Made by a program: the position numbers and the translations under genes
The notes under the pieces: generated by a model
The model's database searches: none
Told to the model about the DNA's origin: nothing
What the model saw: the letters and a program-made list of their open reading frames with translations, nothing else
Source of the DNA: Camillea tinctor
Taxonomy: Eukaryota > Ascomycota > Sordariomycetes > Xylariales > Xylariaceae
Direction of reading: 5' to 3'
Assembly (NCBI GenBank): GCA_022578605.1
Contig: MU394055.1
Span: forward strand, 624,902 to 688,901
Length of the DNA stretch: 64,000 bases
Part shown: piece after piece, positions 51,502 to 61,166 of the stretch
Position numbering within the stretch: the stretch's first letter is position 1
Layout: every line of letters begins with the position of its first letter

Positions 51502-52335
51502 TTAATTCTGTAGAATCTTGATAAGGAGCCGTGCACATTCCTCTGGCTTTGACAAGAATGGGCTGTGTCCCGCATCTATACTCTCTACCTTCATTCCTGG
51601 GATGGTAGCAGTCAGGGTTTCCTCTGTCACCGATCCTGCCGCCGGGTCCTTCTTGCATATGACAAACGTCTTTGGGATCGCCAGGTCGGTTGCAACATAA
51701 GTTACCGGGACCTCGAACGCAGCCTGTGATTGTGGCTGTAGAGACTCGAAGACTCGCTGTGTTTCGTCTTCGGGTATGTCATTATAAATAAGTGCCTTGG
51801 TAATTTCATTGGCTCTTGTTGAAGTGTTCTATAATAGTGCTGGACATTAGCATGTTCCTTAGCTAGCTCGCGAGACATGTTGACATACCCCTAACTTGCT
51901 GTTGAGCTCCTCGTGGTCGATCCACTCTGGCCACTCACCCCCAAGGGCCGCGATCAGGGTTATGTGTGCCGGTAGAGCGAATGCCGTCAGGAAGACGATA
52001 TGTATGAACCCTCCTTTTAGACCCTTCGCGGCACGCTCACTCACTCCAAGGCCCTGAGTCGCCGCGCACGCTGGGATGCCACCATATGAGTGGGCAACAA
52101 GGAAGACCTCCTTTCCTGCCTCGAATAGAGGCAGCGCAGTATTTTGAATATGCCGCGCATCATCCTCCCAGGTCTTGCCAGCTCTGCCCTCGCCTATGCT
52201 AGGCAGTTTGGGGCATACGCACTCAAAACCAAGTACCTTAATCTGATCGATGAGCTTGCTGTAGTGAATTGGGAGGTGCCAGGAGCCTCCTACTAGGAGA
52301 ACGACGGGCTTTCCAGATGAGGACATATTGGTCAT
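51502..52335 (-). CDS. Alpha/beta hydrolase
   Basis: Exons 52335-51889 and 51828-51502 (60-nt intron) encode 257 residues, a compact single-domain hydrolase with no signal peptide. The oxyanion-side strand is VVLLVGGSWH at 11-20. The nucleophile elbow AHSYGG places Ser83; His237 in DAGHSPF is the likely catalytic base and Asp210 in CKKDPA the likely acid. The fold acts on esters, lactones or similar small substrates; the closest general type I recognise is the small esterase group that includes plant methyl-salicylate esterases, but the substrate is unknown. A TATA box lies 128 bp upstream. It stands alone, far from other genes, in an accessory-looking region. Confidence 0.9.
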
Positions 52336-52462
52336 GCCAGAGTACCAATGCTATAATTGAAGTGTTATATAACGAAGCAGAGAGAAGGTTTATGAGTGAA
52401 CTGCCAACTAAATTTCCAATGGTGGGGCAGAGAGCCCCTCCAAGCCATGGACAGGCAGGCCA

Positions 52463-52469
52463 TTTTATA
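52463..52469 (-). promoter_or_regulatory. TATA box of hydrolase gene
   Basis: TATAAAA on the minus strand, 128 bp upstream of the ATG at 52335. Confidence 0.5.
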
Positions 52470-53383
52470 GCAAGAGATTATGGAAAACATCATCATCAGA
52501 GGATGTGAAGAATGTGAAGACCCTCTACACTCATATCTATCCAGCCACATTTTCAAGGATAGGGGAAAGCCACCGACACATCCCTGTTGGAAAATAACTT
52601 TTCGGGTAAAAACGGGCATGCCCCTGAGGGTATTGGCTGGTTCATCGATTGAAATCGGGAGCTATGGGAAAGCGTTAATACATGTCCACGCTACGGAACC
52701 CATGTAACTCACGAAAAAGTCTCGAAATGTTCTGTTCAGCTGACAGGATTCGTAATTTTCCCTGCGGTTAGCTAGGTGTGTCCTGAGTCATAAGAGGGGA
52801 TGTAGATACGTTTGGGGGGATCGAATAAGCCACGATTGGTACAGTCAAAACACCTGACTATCTAGGATTGATTATTCAACCCTCATCCCCCACGATGAGC
52901 GATTATAGATGATACCATCCGAATCCTGCGAACAAAGACGCAGTGGCTCCATTGCTTATAGGCTTGCCTCTGCCACGAGAATTGCAGAAACTACTAATAT
53001 AATATTTAATGCTGAGAAAAACAAAGGTAGGTATGCAAAACAGATTAATAAACTGGCCTTCTGTCTCTTCGTGTAATTAACACTTGGATAAATTGTAACT
53101 GGATTTGTAGCTCTCTCAACAATTGAACACTGTCATCAGTATCAGACTGGTAGGCATTAGTTCATCTTTAGACTGGTAGATCGATTTGAATATGCCATTA
53201 TCTGGCTTACATGGTGAGATGTAAAGCCGGGGTTTCTTTGGCAGGTTGCAAATCAGCCTGTGCCAGGTTGGGCATAGGATCGAGCTGGTAGACATGCTTT
53301 CAGTGGAAGTTTGGAAGAAGATGGCTTTGAATGAGGTGAGTTGACAGACTATATCTAGTCTAGTCATTTAATACGACAGACGT

Positions 53384-53409
53384 TATATATATATATATAT
53401 ATATATATT
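53384..53409. repeat. TA dinucleotide microsatellite
   Basis: About 13 TA units in non-coding DNA. Confidence 0.9.
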
Positions 53410-54681
53410 AGAGAGATTTAACAGGAGTTATATGCTCATAGCTGCATAACTCATGATAGAGAAAAAAAACGTGATGGGCGGACTTAAAACTATTCTAAGA
53501 TTTCTTTTTGTATCGATATATTATCGAAGGTGAGAGCAGCACGTGGTTTGAAAAGTTTGGTCATATCTTTGGCCCAAAGTATTGGGTTTTCTATAGTTAA
53601 GGCTAAACACCTATATGAAAATGAAAAAATAGAGGTAGTTTACATTACTTATAGGCTTCGGGTATCCCTGGATAAGTTATTCTACTGAATAGTGTATAAT
53701 GATGTGACAAGCCCTTGAATTAAAGAAAGTTCTTGCAAATACTAAGAAGTTAGAGGTAGATAAAATGAAAAACATAAAAATTGGAACGGGATGGCACTGC
53801 CGGCTTAAGGCGCATATAAGCGCGAGGTGCGGCTGTTAGATGGACTCGGCATATTGCTGATGTTAAGGCATGGCTGGCTATCGAATTCATTAATATTCGA
53901 CTTGTGCGGGCGCATCGAAATATTCCCGCACCTTAATTTAACCCGCGTGGGACCAAAGTTTAAGGCAAAAGCATACGTAAATAGTTGACAAGCTCGTTCC
54001 GTGAGAAAAAAAAATGATACCCCCTTTTTCTTAAGATAAGTATCGATAGATCTAACACCATGTGACATTCTTATATCATAACATATGTCATTTGCATAAA
54101 GTCAATGAATATAGACACTGGGCCTTGATCCTCCCTTTAACTAGACTCAGCGGTAGGTCATTGTTAATAATATAATGAAGTGATGTTGATATCAAGTGTA
54201 AGAATGTGCTGGTCAACGTTGGCTTGTGGACTATATCATAGGTAGGTATACATATGACTTGCATGAGTAAGTAAGTCTTATGTTTATAGATCTCGGCTCT
54301 TAAAAAAAAAAAAAAAGATAGATGGCAACCAAGCTCACGATCTGTAGCCCTCGCGGATGTCTGCTCATAGTTAGGTGTTTAATAATCTTGATTGGGTAGC
54401 TTTGAAAATCATGTTATGTTACCTAGTAGGCCATCTATTATGATACGACTTAATAATAGAACAATGTAAGGATCCTCACCAATAGGAAGTTTATCTGTTA
54501 ATTCATTCAGTTACCAAATGTGTTCTACCGGGGGCTGTAGTCAGTATACTATTTTAACCGGTGCATCTTTGCACGACAAGCACATATAACGGCAGTCAAT
54601 GCAGCGACGCTAACTCAACTTTGATGCGGCGAGTTCATCCGCAGACACAACAAGTAGCCCAAAGCAAAGCACATAAGAGTA

Positions 54682-54688
54682 TATAAAG
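54682..54688 (+). promoter_or_regulatory. TATA box of DUF1996 gene
   Basis: TATAAAG, 83 bp before the ATG, the best-placed TATA element in the window. Confidence 0.6.
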
Positions 54689-54770
54689 GATGTAGGCCTC
54701 GCAGTGTCTACCAAAGTCTTGTGGAACGATCCTCTAGCCTTCAGGGTAGGAAAGTTTCGCCTCTATCAAT

Positions 54771-56062
54771 ATGCAGCTCAGTTTGAACTATGCTCTAGCT
54801 GGCCTGGCGCTGCTAGCGCCAAATGCTTTGGCTCTCCTTCGTTTCTCATGTTCACAACTAGTTGTTGAGCGTCTTGACCCCTTAGTCAACCCAGGAGTGA
54901 CAGCATCTCCCCATGTTCATCAGGTTATCGGTGGAGTACGTTAGATACAAAAATACCAAACGACACTTGTTTACTAACTAATCGTAAACTATAGAACACG
55001 TTTAGACCGTTGATGACTCCGGATGTTTTAGACATTCCTTCTGAAGCTACCTGTACTACCTGCACGTTCGCTGACGACTTCTCAAACTACTGGACTGCCG
55101 TGCTGTATTTCAGAGCGCGAAATGGCACTTACAAGAGAGTCCAGCAGAAACCCAATGTGGGTTTTGAGGCTGCCAAGGGGGGAATGACTATATATTATAC
55201 ACCAAGTTATAATGGGGGCAAGGTCACTGCGTTCAAGCCTGTAAGAATATGACATACTAATCTACATGAGAGTATTTGGGGCTGACATCTATATCAGGGC
55301 TTCCGAATGATTGTTGGCGACCCAACATTCCGCACCGAGCAACAAGCAAGCCAGTTCAGGCAACTGACATACACGTGCCTACAAGACGCGATGACTCGAA
55401 CAGGCGAGACGAAAGATATGCCAAAGAAACCCTGTCCAGCCGGTATTATGGCTAACATCCGCTTCCCCACGTAAGCATCTGAACGTCCAACCCTAGCCCT
55501 TCTATCCATGCATATGGTGTTATCTAACATATATTTTAATAGGTGCTGGAACGGAAAGGACCTAGATCCTCCAGACCATTCGAGCCATGTCGCGTACCCG
55601 ACGAGCGGGACGTTCGAGAGTGGCGGCCCTTGCCCGGCGACACACCCAGTAAAGATCCCGCAGCTATTCTATGAGGTGATCTGGGACACGACGCCGTTCA
55701 ACAACCCGGCAGACTGGCCTGAGGACGGATCACAACCATTCGTATGGAGCTACGGCGACCAGACCGGGTACGGCAACCACGGCGACTACGTCTTCGGCTG
55801 GAAAGGCGACGCGCTCCAGCAGGCTATGGACACTAATTGCAACATCAACTGCCCACAGCTAAAGTCGCAGAGCATCCAGCAGGGCAACCAATGCTCGGTG
55901 AAGGACACTGTTGGCGAGGACATCGATGGCTGTGAGTGTATCCCCGTATCCTCTAGACTTCTGCTACATTTCTTTCATTCTAACGTTGTAATCTAAATAG
56001 GGCTTACCGAGTTGCCTGGTGCCATGCCTGTTACCGATGCCTCGGGAAATATCATCTACTAG
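54771..56062 (+). CDS. Secreted DUF1996 family protein
   Basis: Five exons, 54771-54935, 54995-55240, 55298-55470, 55543-55931 and 56001-56062, all with GT-AG introns of 57-72 nt, encode 344 residues. The first 21 residues form a signal peptide (hydrophobic LAGLALLAPNALA). The DUF1996 domain follows directly: QLVVERLDPLVNPG, then the His pair PHVHQVIGG, the Cys pair CTTC, the IRFPTCWNG segment, and SHVAYP with conserved cysteines. The family is fungal, secreted or wall-associated, sometimes joined to WSC domains, and of unknown biochemical role. No C-terminal WSC domain or GPI signal is present here, so the protein should be released. The last exon is short (19 residues). Confidence 0.92.
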
Positions 56063-56701
56063 ATTGATAATTACTAGGAGGAATTTAAGGAAGTATGGAG
56101 AAAGGCCTATTGAAATTTAAATACTATACAAGAAATCTATATATTAAAATACAATAAAACTTCCTTAAAGGCCTCTGTTATTGTAGTAGCTTTTACTATT
56201 AGTATTCTTAGCTAGAAGTGGAAATGTGAATTTGGTGGTATCATCTTCCACCCTAGGGACTTTACCATCTTCATTACCTTCACGCTTTATTGACCGACCT
56301 AGGAAATTCCTTGGTTCCGTGTTCTCATTGAGGTACTGCGTAGCCCTTTTTACTGGTGGAATATTGACATCTCTGTTTCAAACTTTAGCCTGAAAACCCT
56401 TCATGAAAAAAAAAAAAAAAAAAAAAAAAGCTCCTGGGCTCTCATCGCATTACTAACTTTCATCCCATGAGTTTGACTATCAATAAGTGTGTAGTCATTA
56501 CAGATATAACAGCTTGTTTAAAAGCATTCATGTGCCTGACATCGAATATAACCAATGAGTACTAGTTGAGTAATTGAATACTTGTTGAAAGTTTTGGAAT
56601 ATTATTATGAATCTAGATATCGCTATAGGGGTATCATGGAGCTGTGCACCTTTAGGCCTAGATGCTTGCTACCTTTCGGTGCAATATTTCGACAAATTTA
56701 T
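56063..56701. other. Short spacer between convergent genes
   Basis: Shared 3' flank of the DUF1996 and UNC93-like genes, containing an A24 run at 56406-56429. No gene. Confidence 0.6.
56406..56429 (+). repeat. A24 homopolymer
   Basis: Twenty-four A in the 3' flank of the DUF1996 gene. No target-site duplication or element end could be recognised around it. Confidence 0.9.
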
Positions 56702-58264
56702 CTATATTTCGGCATCCCCTGCCGAGACTTGGTTCTTCTTGTATATTCCTGCATCATCTTGAGCCTTTACCACCTTGTTTGCCTCTGCTTGTATCTCGTC
56801 TTCAGTTATTTTGATCTCATGACTACGCTCAAGTTCGGATAGAACAATCCAGGTGGGGACGATGCAGAGGACTGTGAACCCGAAGTTGATACCGATGCTC
56901 GCGAAATGGTTGACATTGCTACCCGTTTGCATGCTATAAGGGGAACGGATTAGTAATTTTTCAACTTGCATTTTCATAAGAGGGATACTCACGCCCATGC
57001 GACCGTCTGACCAAGTGCCTCGACACCTCTCAGAATACCAGTGTGGTGGGAGAGAGAAGATAAGTCGGTAGTGTACTGCCCGACAAGCCAGTAGAGGAAC
57101 TGTTGGAAAGCTGGGAAAATATTAGTTTAGGGACGTTCCGTATCTTCTATGGATCTTACCTTGTCCTCCAAAGGTCCAGAAGAACACGAGCGCATACGAC
57201 TTGCCAAAGCCACCCTGGAACCAGTCGAACACTGGGCTCTCCGGAGCGTCATAGAATTGCTTCTGTAATATCGAGGCCCATATCCACGTGCCAACAAGGA
57301 TCGTGATAATGGTTGAGAACGCGATCTTAGCCCGCTTTTTGATGTGGATTGACTGCCGATCGAGAAGGCTCGCGATGATAAAGGAGCTGAAGATGCCGGC
57401 AAAGTTGGTGAAGAACGAGGAGAAGGCACGCGATCGGACAGTGAAGTATACCGTGAGCCATGTGCTCAGGAACCCATTGTAGAAGTAGCTGATGAAAAAG
57501 GCTGGTAGAAGGAGGAGGATTCGCCGCGAAATGAACAACGTGCCCACGGCCTTAAATTCAGCTTTCCAGGTAGGCTCTTTTCGTATCACGACCCGGGTCC
57601 CGTCCTTACGCCACACTTTTTCGGCAGGGCTGAGACAGAGGGCGATCGGCAGACCGAGACACATGATCACGATAAAGACGATGTAAGTGGCAGATGAGAC
57701 GGATCCTGTACCGGACTTCTGAGCGTTGAGACCGAGGTTGATCGCGCCGCCCACAATGGGACCGGCCGCTTTCGCTGTCTGCCAGATGGCGAGATAGAAG
57801 GCACGGTCTTGCGGGCTTGGGTATCCGATAATAATGGCTGCCTCCGCTGCCCAGAAAAAGCCAGCTGATATTCCACATAATGCGCTGCCGAAGAGCATGA
57901 ACCATGTCGTCGCGGTAACGTTGTTGGTATATAGGCCCGCACCATACAATGGGTAGCCGATAGCACCGAGAGCCAGACCATAGCGCAGGCCGATACGATT
58001 ATTCACCGCACCGGCTGCAACGCAGACGATGGCGAACAGTCCGTATACTAGAGCATTAGCGGCTGAGACTGCGTATGGTTCTGCCGCACCACCAGCTCCT
58101 AAACCACCCAGGGCATCCCACATGCCGGGCGCGGTGAACGACACACCGCAGGCCACGGCGATCTGGAAAGGGACAGACCGGAAAATCGAGTGCTTGACAG
58201 GTTTGTAGACATTTGTGGCAACGGCACCGGCGCCATCGGCGCTATCTGGAGTTGAGGAAGCCAT
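56702..58264 (-). CDS. UNC93-like major facilitator membrane protein
   Basis: Exons 58264-57160, 57110-56993 and 56933-56702 (introns 49 and 59 nt) encode 484 residues. A short hydrophilic N-terminus is followed by about 11-12 membrane segments. The first half carries the UNC93/DUF895 pattern: FTAPGMWDALGGLG, then NALVYGLFA, and the central GFFWAAEAAIIIGYP, which is typical of fungal members. Animal UNC93 proteins act as chaperones or channel regulators; fungal relatives are presumed transporters of unknown substrate. The ATG at 58264 is the first in frame; a frame open further upstream has no ATG. No TATA box is obvious. Confidence 0.9.
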
Positions 58265-59078
58265 CCGAACAATTTTCCTATTAGCAATTGACAATGAAAT
58301 TCGCCACAACTGATCTCCAGATGTAGCTCCCAAGATCTCCCTTTTATGTAAGTGGAAGAAAGGAAGAAAAGGCCGCGAGAAGCAACGGCCTTCTCATCAC
58401 CACGGTCGTGTATTTCGCCATATCAGATTTTCGAGTAATGAAATTTTGCAGTGGGGGCAAGTATGGCGCAATCCGTCCTAAAACTCGAAAAAAGGAAACT
58501 AGTTAGTCAACGCCCCGGAATAGCCTCTGCTAATATTTGGAATCCTCATGCTAGGAGCCAGGATCGTGACCTGGATAACTCCACTAACCTAGAGGGGACT
58601 TTGGCCGGTTCGACATCCCCAGAAGCGGCACGGGTCAGATTTGCCTCCTAGGTTAGGCTATGCCATGGCCTTTCAACCATGCCGGGGAGGGAGAGCAAGA
58701 AAGCTTGGCTTCGACTAACCGGGTTATAGTACCCGTCTTCTGGAAATAGAGAAGAAGGGCTAGAACCCACTATGGTTCGCGGCGGCTTAAAATGCCACAA
58801 GAGAAAATTGTTCCTGCATTTCATCACAAAAAGACCAGGGGGCGACTACGACTTCATAACATGACGCCACAGATTTCAAGAAGAAAAAACTTTTATATTT
58901 TTTTCCTCCTCCCCTTCTGAATCCGACCACCTATCAACCCGCTAATCAGAAACTCATGCCTAGCATAAACTCCTCCCTATATTTTACCTAATGAGATATG
59001 ATATATCTCTCGTAGGTTTTAAGAAGCGAAAGTGAGAAAAGAAAGAAAGGGGTAGTAGCATGAAAAAAAAAAGCTCGT
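58265..59078. other. Spacer between UNC93-like and RlpA-like genes
   Basis: Contains the UNC93-like promoter and the 3' flank of the RlpA-like gene. A short plus-strand frame (58451-58651) does not look like a gene. Confidence 0.6.
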
Positions 59079-59453
59079 TTAGTCGTTGAAGTACCAGGTG
59101 ACAGTGGTCCGCCCCACGTCTAAGCTGACGAGGCTCTGGAAGACGGTGGTCGTGACGTCGATGGCGGTATCGGCGCACACAGGACACTTGTCGACAACGG
59201 TGGCTGTGGCGGTCTTGCCGTCCTTGGTGATCGTGATGGTCTTGCCGCAAGGGTTCGAGTTTACAAACTGCGCTGCGGAGAGGGCGACAACCGCTTCGGC
59301 GTCTGTGTTGTAGCTGCCGCACGCGCCGAGGCCCGGGGCATAGAACGTGAGGTCTCCGGTAAAGCTAGCATCCCTGGGCTGGACTGCTGGGGCGGCCGCG
59401 ACGAAGCCAACGGCGCAAGAGAGAGCAACAGCGATCTGAGCAAGGGACGGCAT
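59079..59453 (-). CDS. Small secreted RlpA-like double-psi beta-barrel protein
   Basis: Intronless gene of 124 residues. Signal peptide at about 1-20 (ALSCAVGFVAA), then a single double-psi beta-barrel domain: TFYAPGLGACGSYNTD at about 36-51, NPCGKTITI, and VVDKCPVCADTAIDVT at 87-102. Four cysteines (45, 69, 90, 93) sit where fungal RlpA-like/barwin-like proteins have their disulfides. These proteins bind or loosen wall polysaccharide or act as surface allergens and effectors; the Asp of a lytic site is not certain here, so no enzyme activity is claimed. A TATA box lies about 280 bp upstream. Short length and secretion make it an effector-type candidate. Confidence 0.9.
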   Translation of the reverse strand: MPSLAQIAVALSCAVGFVAAAPAVQPRDASFTGDLTFYAPGLGACGSYNTDAEAVVALSAAQFVNSNPCGKTITITKDGKTATATVVDKCPVCADTAIDVTTTVFQSLVSLDVGRTTVTWYFND

Positions 59454-59731
59454 TTTTGGTGGATTGTAGTGAAAGAAGATCTTTTTAGTTCCTGACTAAG
59501 TTGGCCTGACGAGAAGAGACTGAAATCGTTCTTCGATGTTGTATCTATGTGTACGTGTGTGTGCCGGTTCCCTCAAGGAGCGTGTTTACTAAAGAATCTA
59601 GAAGGAATGTCTTAAAGGTGCAATAGGGAATGTCGACCCGCGATGAAGCAGATGAAGGATTGAATGGTAGAGAGTGTGATGGTCTGAATATCTGAACATT
59701 TGACACGACCTGCGAGGGGCCTGGAGGTTGG

Positions 59732-59739
59732 TTTATATA
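59732..59739 (-). promoter_or_regulatory. TATA box of RlpA-like gene
   Basis: TATATAAA on the minus strand, about 280 bp upstream of the ATG at 59453, followed by a CT-rich leader. Confidence 0.4.
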
Positions 59740-60858
59740 ACCCCTATCCATCTCACAACATCGTGCCCCCCTTATAGGGCTTGACCCCACCCCGTACGAC
59801 TTTGCTATACTAATTTACTAGAGGCAAAGGGGCGTCGACTGAATCATTCCGGGCCTATGGCCATCAGCTGCATTGCGCACATGGCCGCGTTTCTTAGTGG
59901 CCCAAATGACGTGGCTTTTGGTGCACCGAACATATTTCGGGTGCGGGCCGGTAAGTCTTTTGGTTTCTGGGAATTCGAACGAAGTAGAACTGCGCTACTC
60001 AAGCCGCCGATCCACAAAAGTTCTCTTCCCCCCCTGCTCTGCGAGAGTCAGGAGGTGGATTCTCCTCAGGCCCTAGTTCAGGGACGAGTCAGCACTGCCG
60101 GTTTCTGGATGTATCACTACGCCGAGTAATGAAACATGAAGCAAGCTAGAAGCTAGGAAATGGACGTATAACACGTTTTCACGCGCTCTCGACCATTTGC
60201 GCTTTGAGGCTGGCGCCTCGAGATGATTTCCGTAGGCGACCATTGGGCAGCACAATACATTGCTTACATCGTGGATCCCTTGTGCTTCTGTCAGCTGCAA
60301 GTGTGGAATATATTGCTTTATATTCTTTGAAAAAGTTTGGTGCCCTAGATACCTAACCTAGGTAGTTTAGTCTAACTAACAAAACGAGGGGGGCAATGTC
60401 TTCGTCGCTTTTGTAGAATGACCAAGGTGCCAGGTTCAGAAATAACTCACGGAACAAAGCGGTGATTCTCTCCGATGATCGCTGACGTGGCCACATAATA
60501 ACTGCTAATATTGGGGGACGGGGGAAGAGAGATTGTTGGATATTGAAGGTTCTATGCATGCCTTACTGCCCTAAGGGATGGTGATCGTATGTAGAGACAA
60601 AGGTTTGCTTAGCAACTGCTGTAGATATTATAGACAATATATTAAAGCTGAAGATGACAATATTGGTAAGATTTTATCTATCCTAGGATTAGTTCACTAT
60701 CATTGATACAACTGACTGATCTTATATACATTAATGGCGCTTACACCACATCATGTAAGACTCTCAGTAATCAATGATCCTATCACGAGATACAATATAC
60801 TCTACCAACATCAAATAGATAGAATATAGGTTACACCGCGAGCCTGGAAATCTCCCTG

Positions 60859-60960
60859 CATATTGATCTGATATATATTCGCGAAGAGTGGTACATCCCA
60901 TCAGATGCTTGAAATACAAAATGAGGGGGAGATTGTTGCGATGAATTCTACATTCCTTGT
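60859..60960 (+). mobile_element. Probable Ty1/copia retrotransposon remnant
   Basis: Codons from 60859 read HIDLIYIREEWYIPSDA then stop at 60910-60912, like the conserved HID...Y...IRE end of the copia RNase H domain. About ten bases later comes a purine tract (GAGGGGGAGA, 60923-60932) followed by TGTTGCG (60934), the order expected at the junction of polypurine tract and 3' LTR. The rest of the element is not recognisable, so it is at most a decayed fragment. Confidence 0.4.
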
Positions 60961-61166
60961 TGGTGGCGGGGATAGTAACGCAGAGAAATTAACAACTTGA
61001 ACGCCATTTCTTTATGCACCATCTAGATGCAGTAAACCTCTCTAAACATCAAGGCAGATGACCTCCTTCCCCTGATTTGAAGCAGTTTTCTCTACCGATA
61101 GTTCATTTGTGTACTTTATTTCTTTTAGTGACCTGTGAATCCCTAACGCCGCCTCTATTGATCCCT

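Larger units (their letters stand above)
52336..54770. other. AT-rich spacer between hydrolase and DUF1996 gene
   Basis: Apart from the two promoters, it holds a TA repeat (53384-53409), a 7-bp hairpin (53904-53931) and AT-rich DNA with stop-riddled frames. A short minus-strand frame (53805-54068) has no recognisable similarity. The base bias and missing genes suggest degraded repeats, but I could not identify one. Confidence 0.45.
59454..61166. other. Spacer with transposon traces
   Basis: Promoter of the RlpA-like gene on the left and 3' flank of the channel gene on the right. Between about 60.6 and 61.0 kb lies AT-rich DNA with a probable Ty1/copia remnant. The plus-strand frame 59857-60129 has no recognisable similarity. 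Confidence 0.5.
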
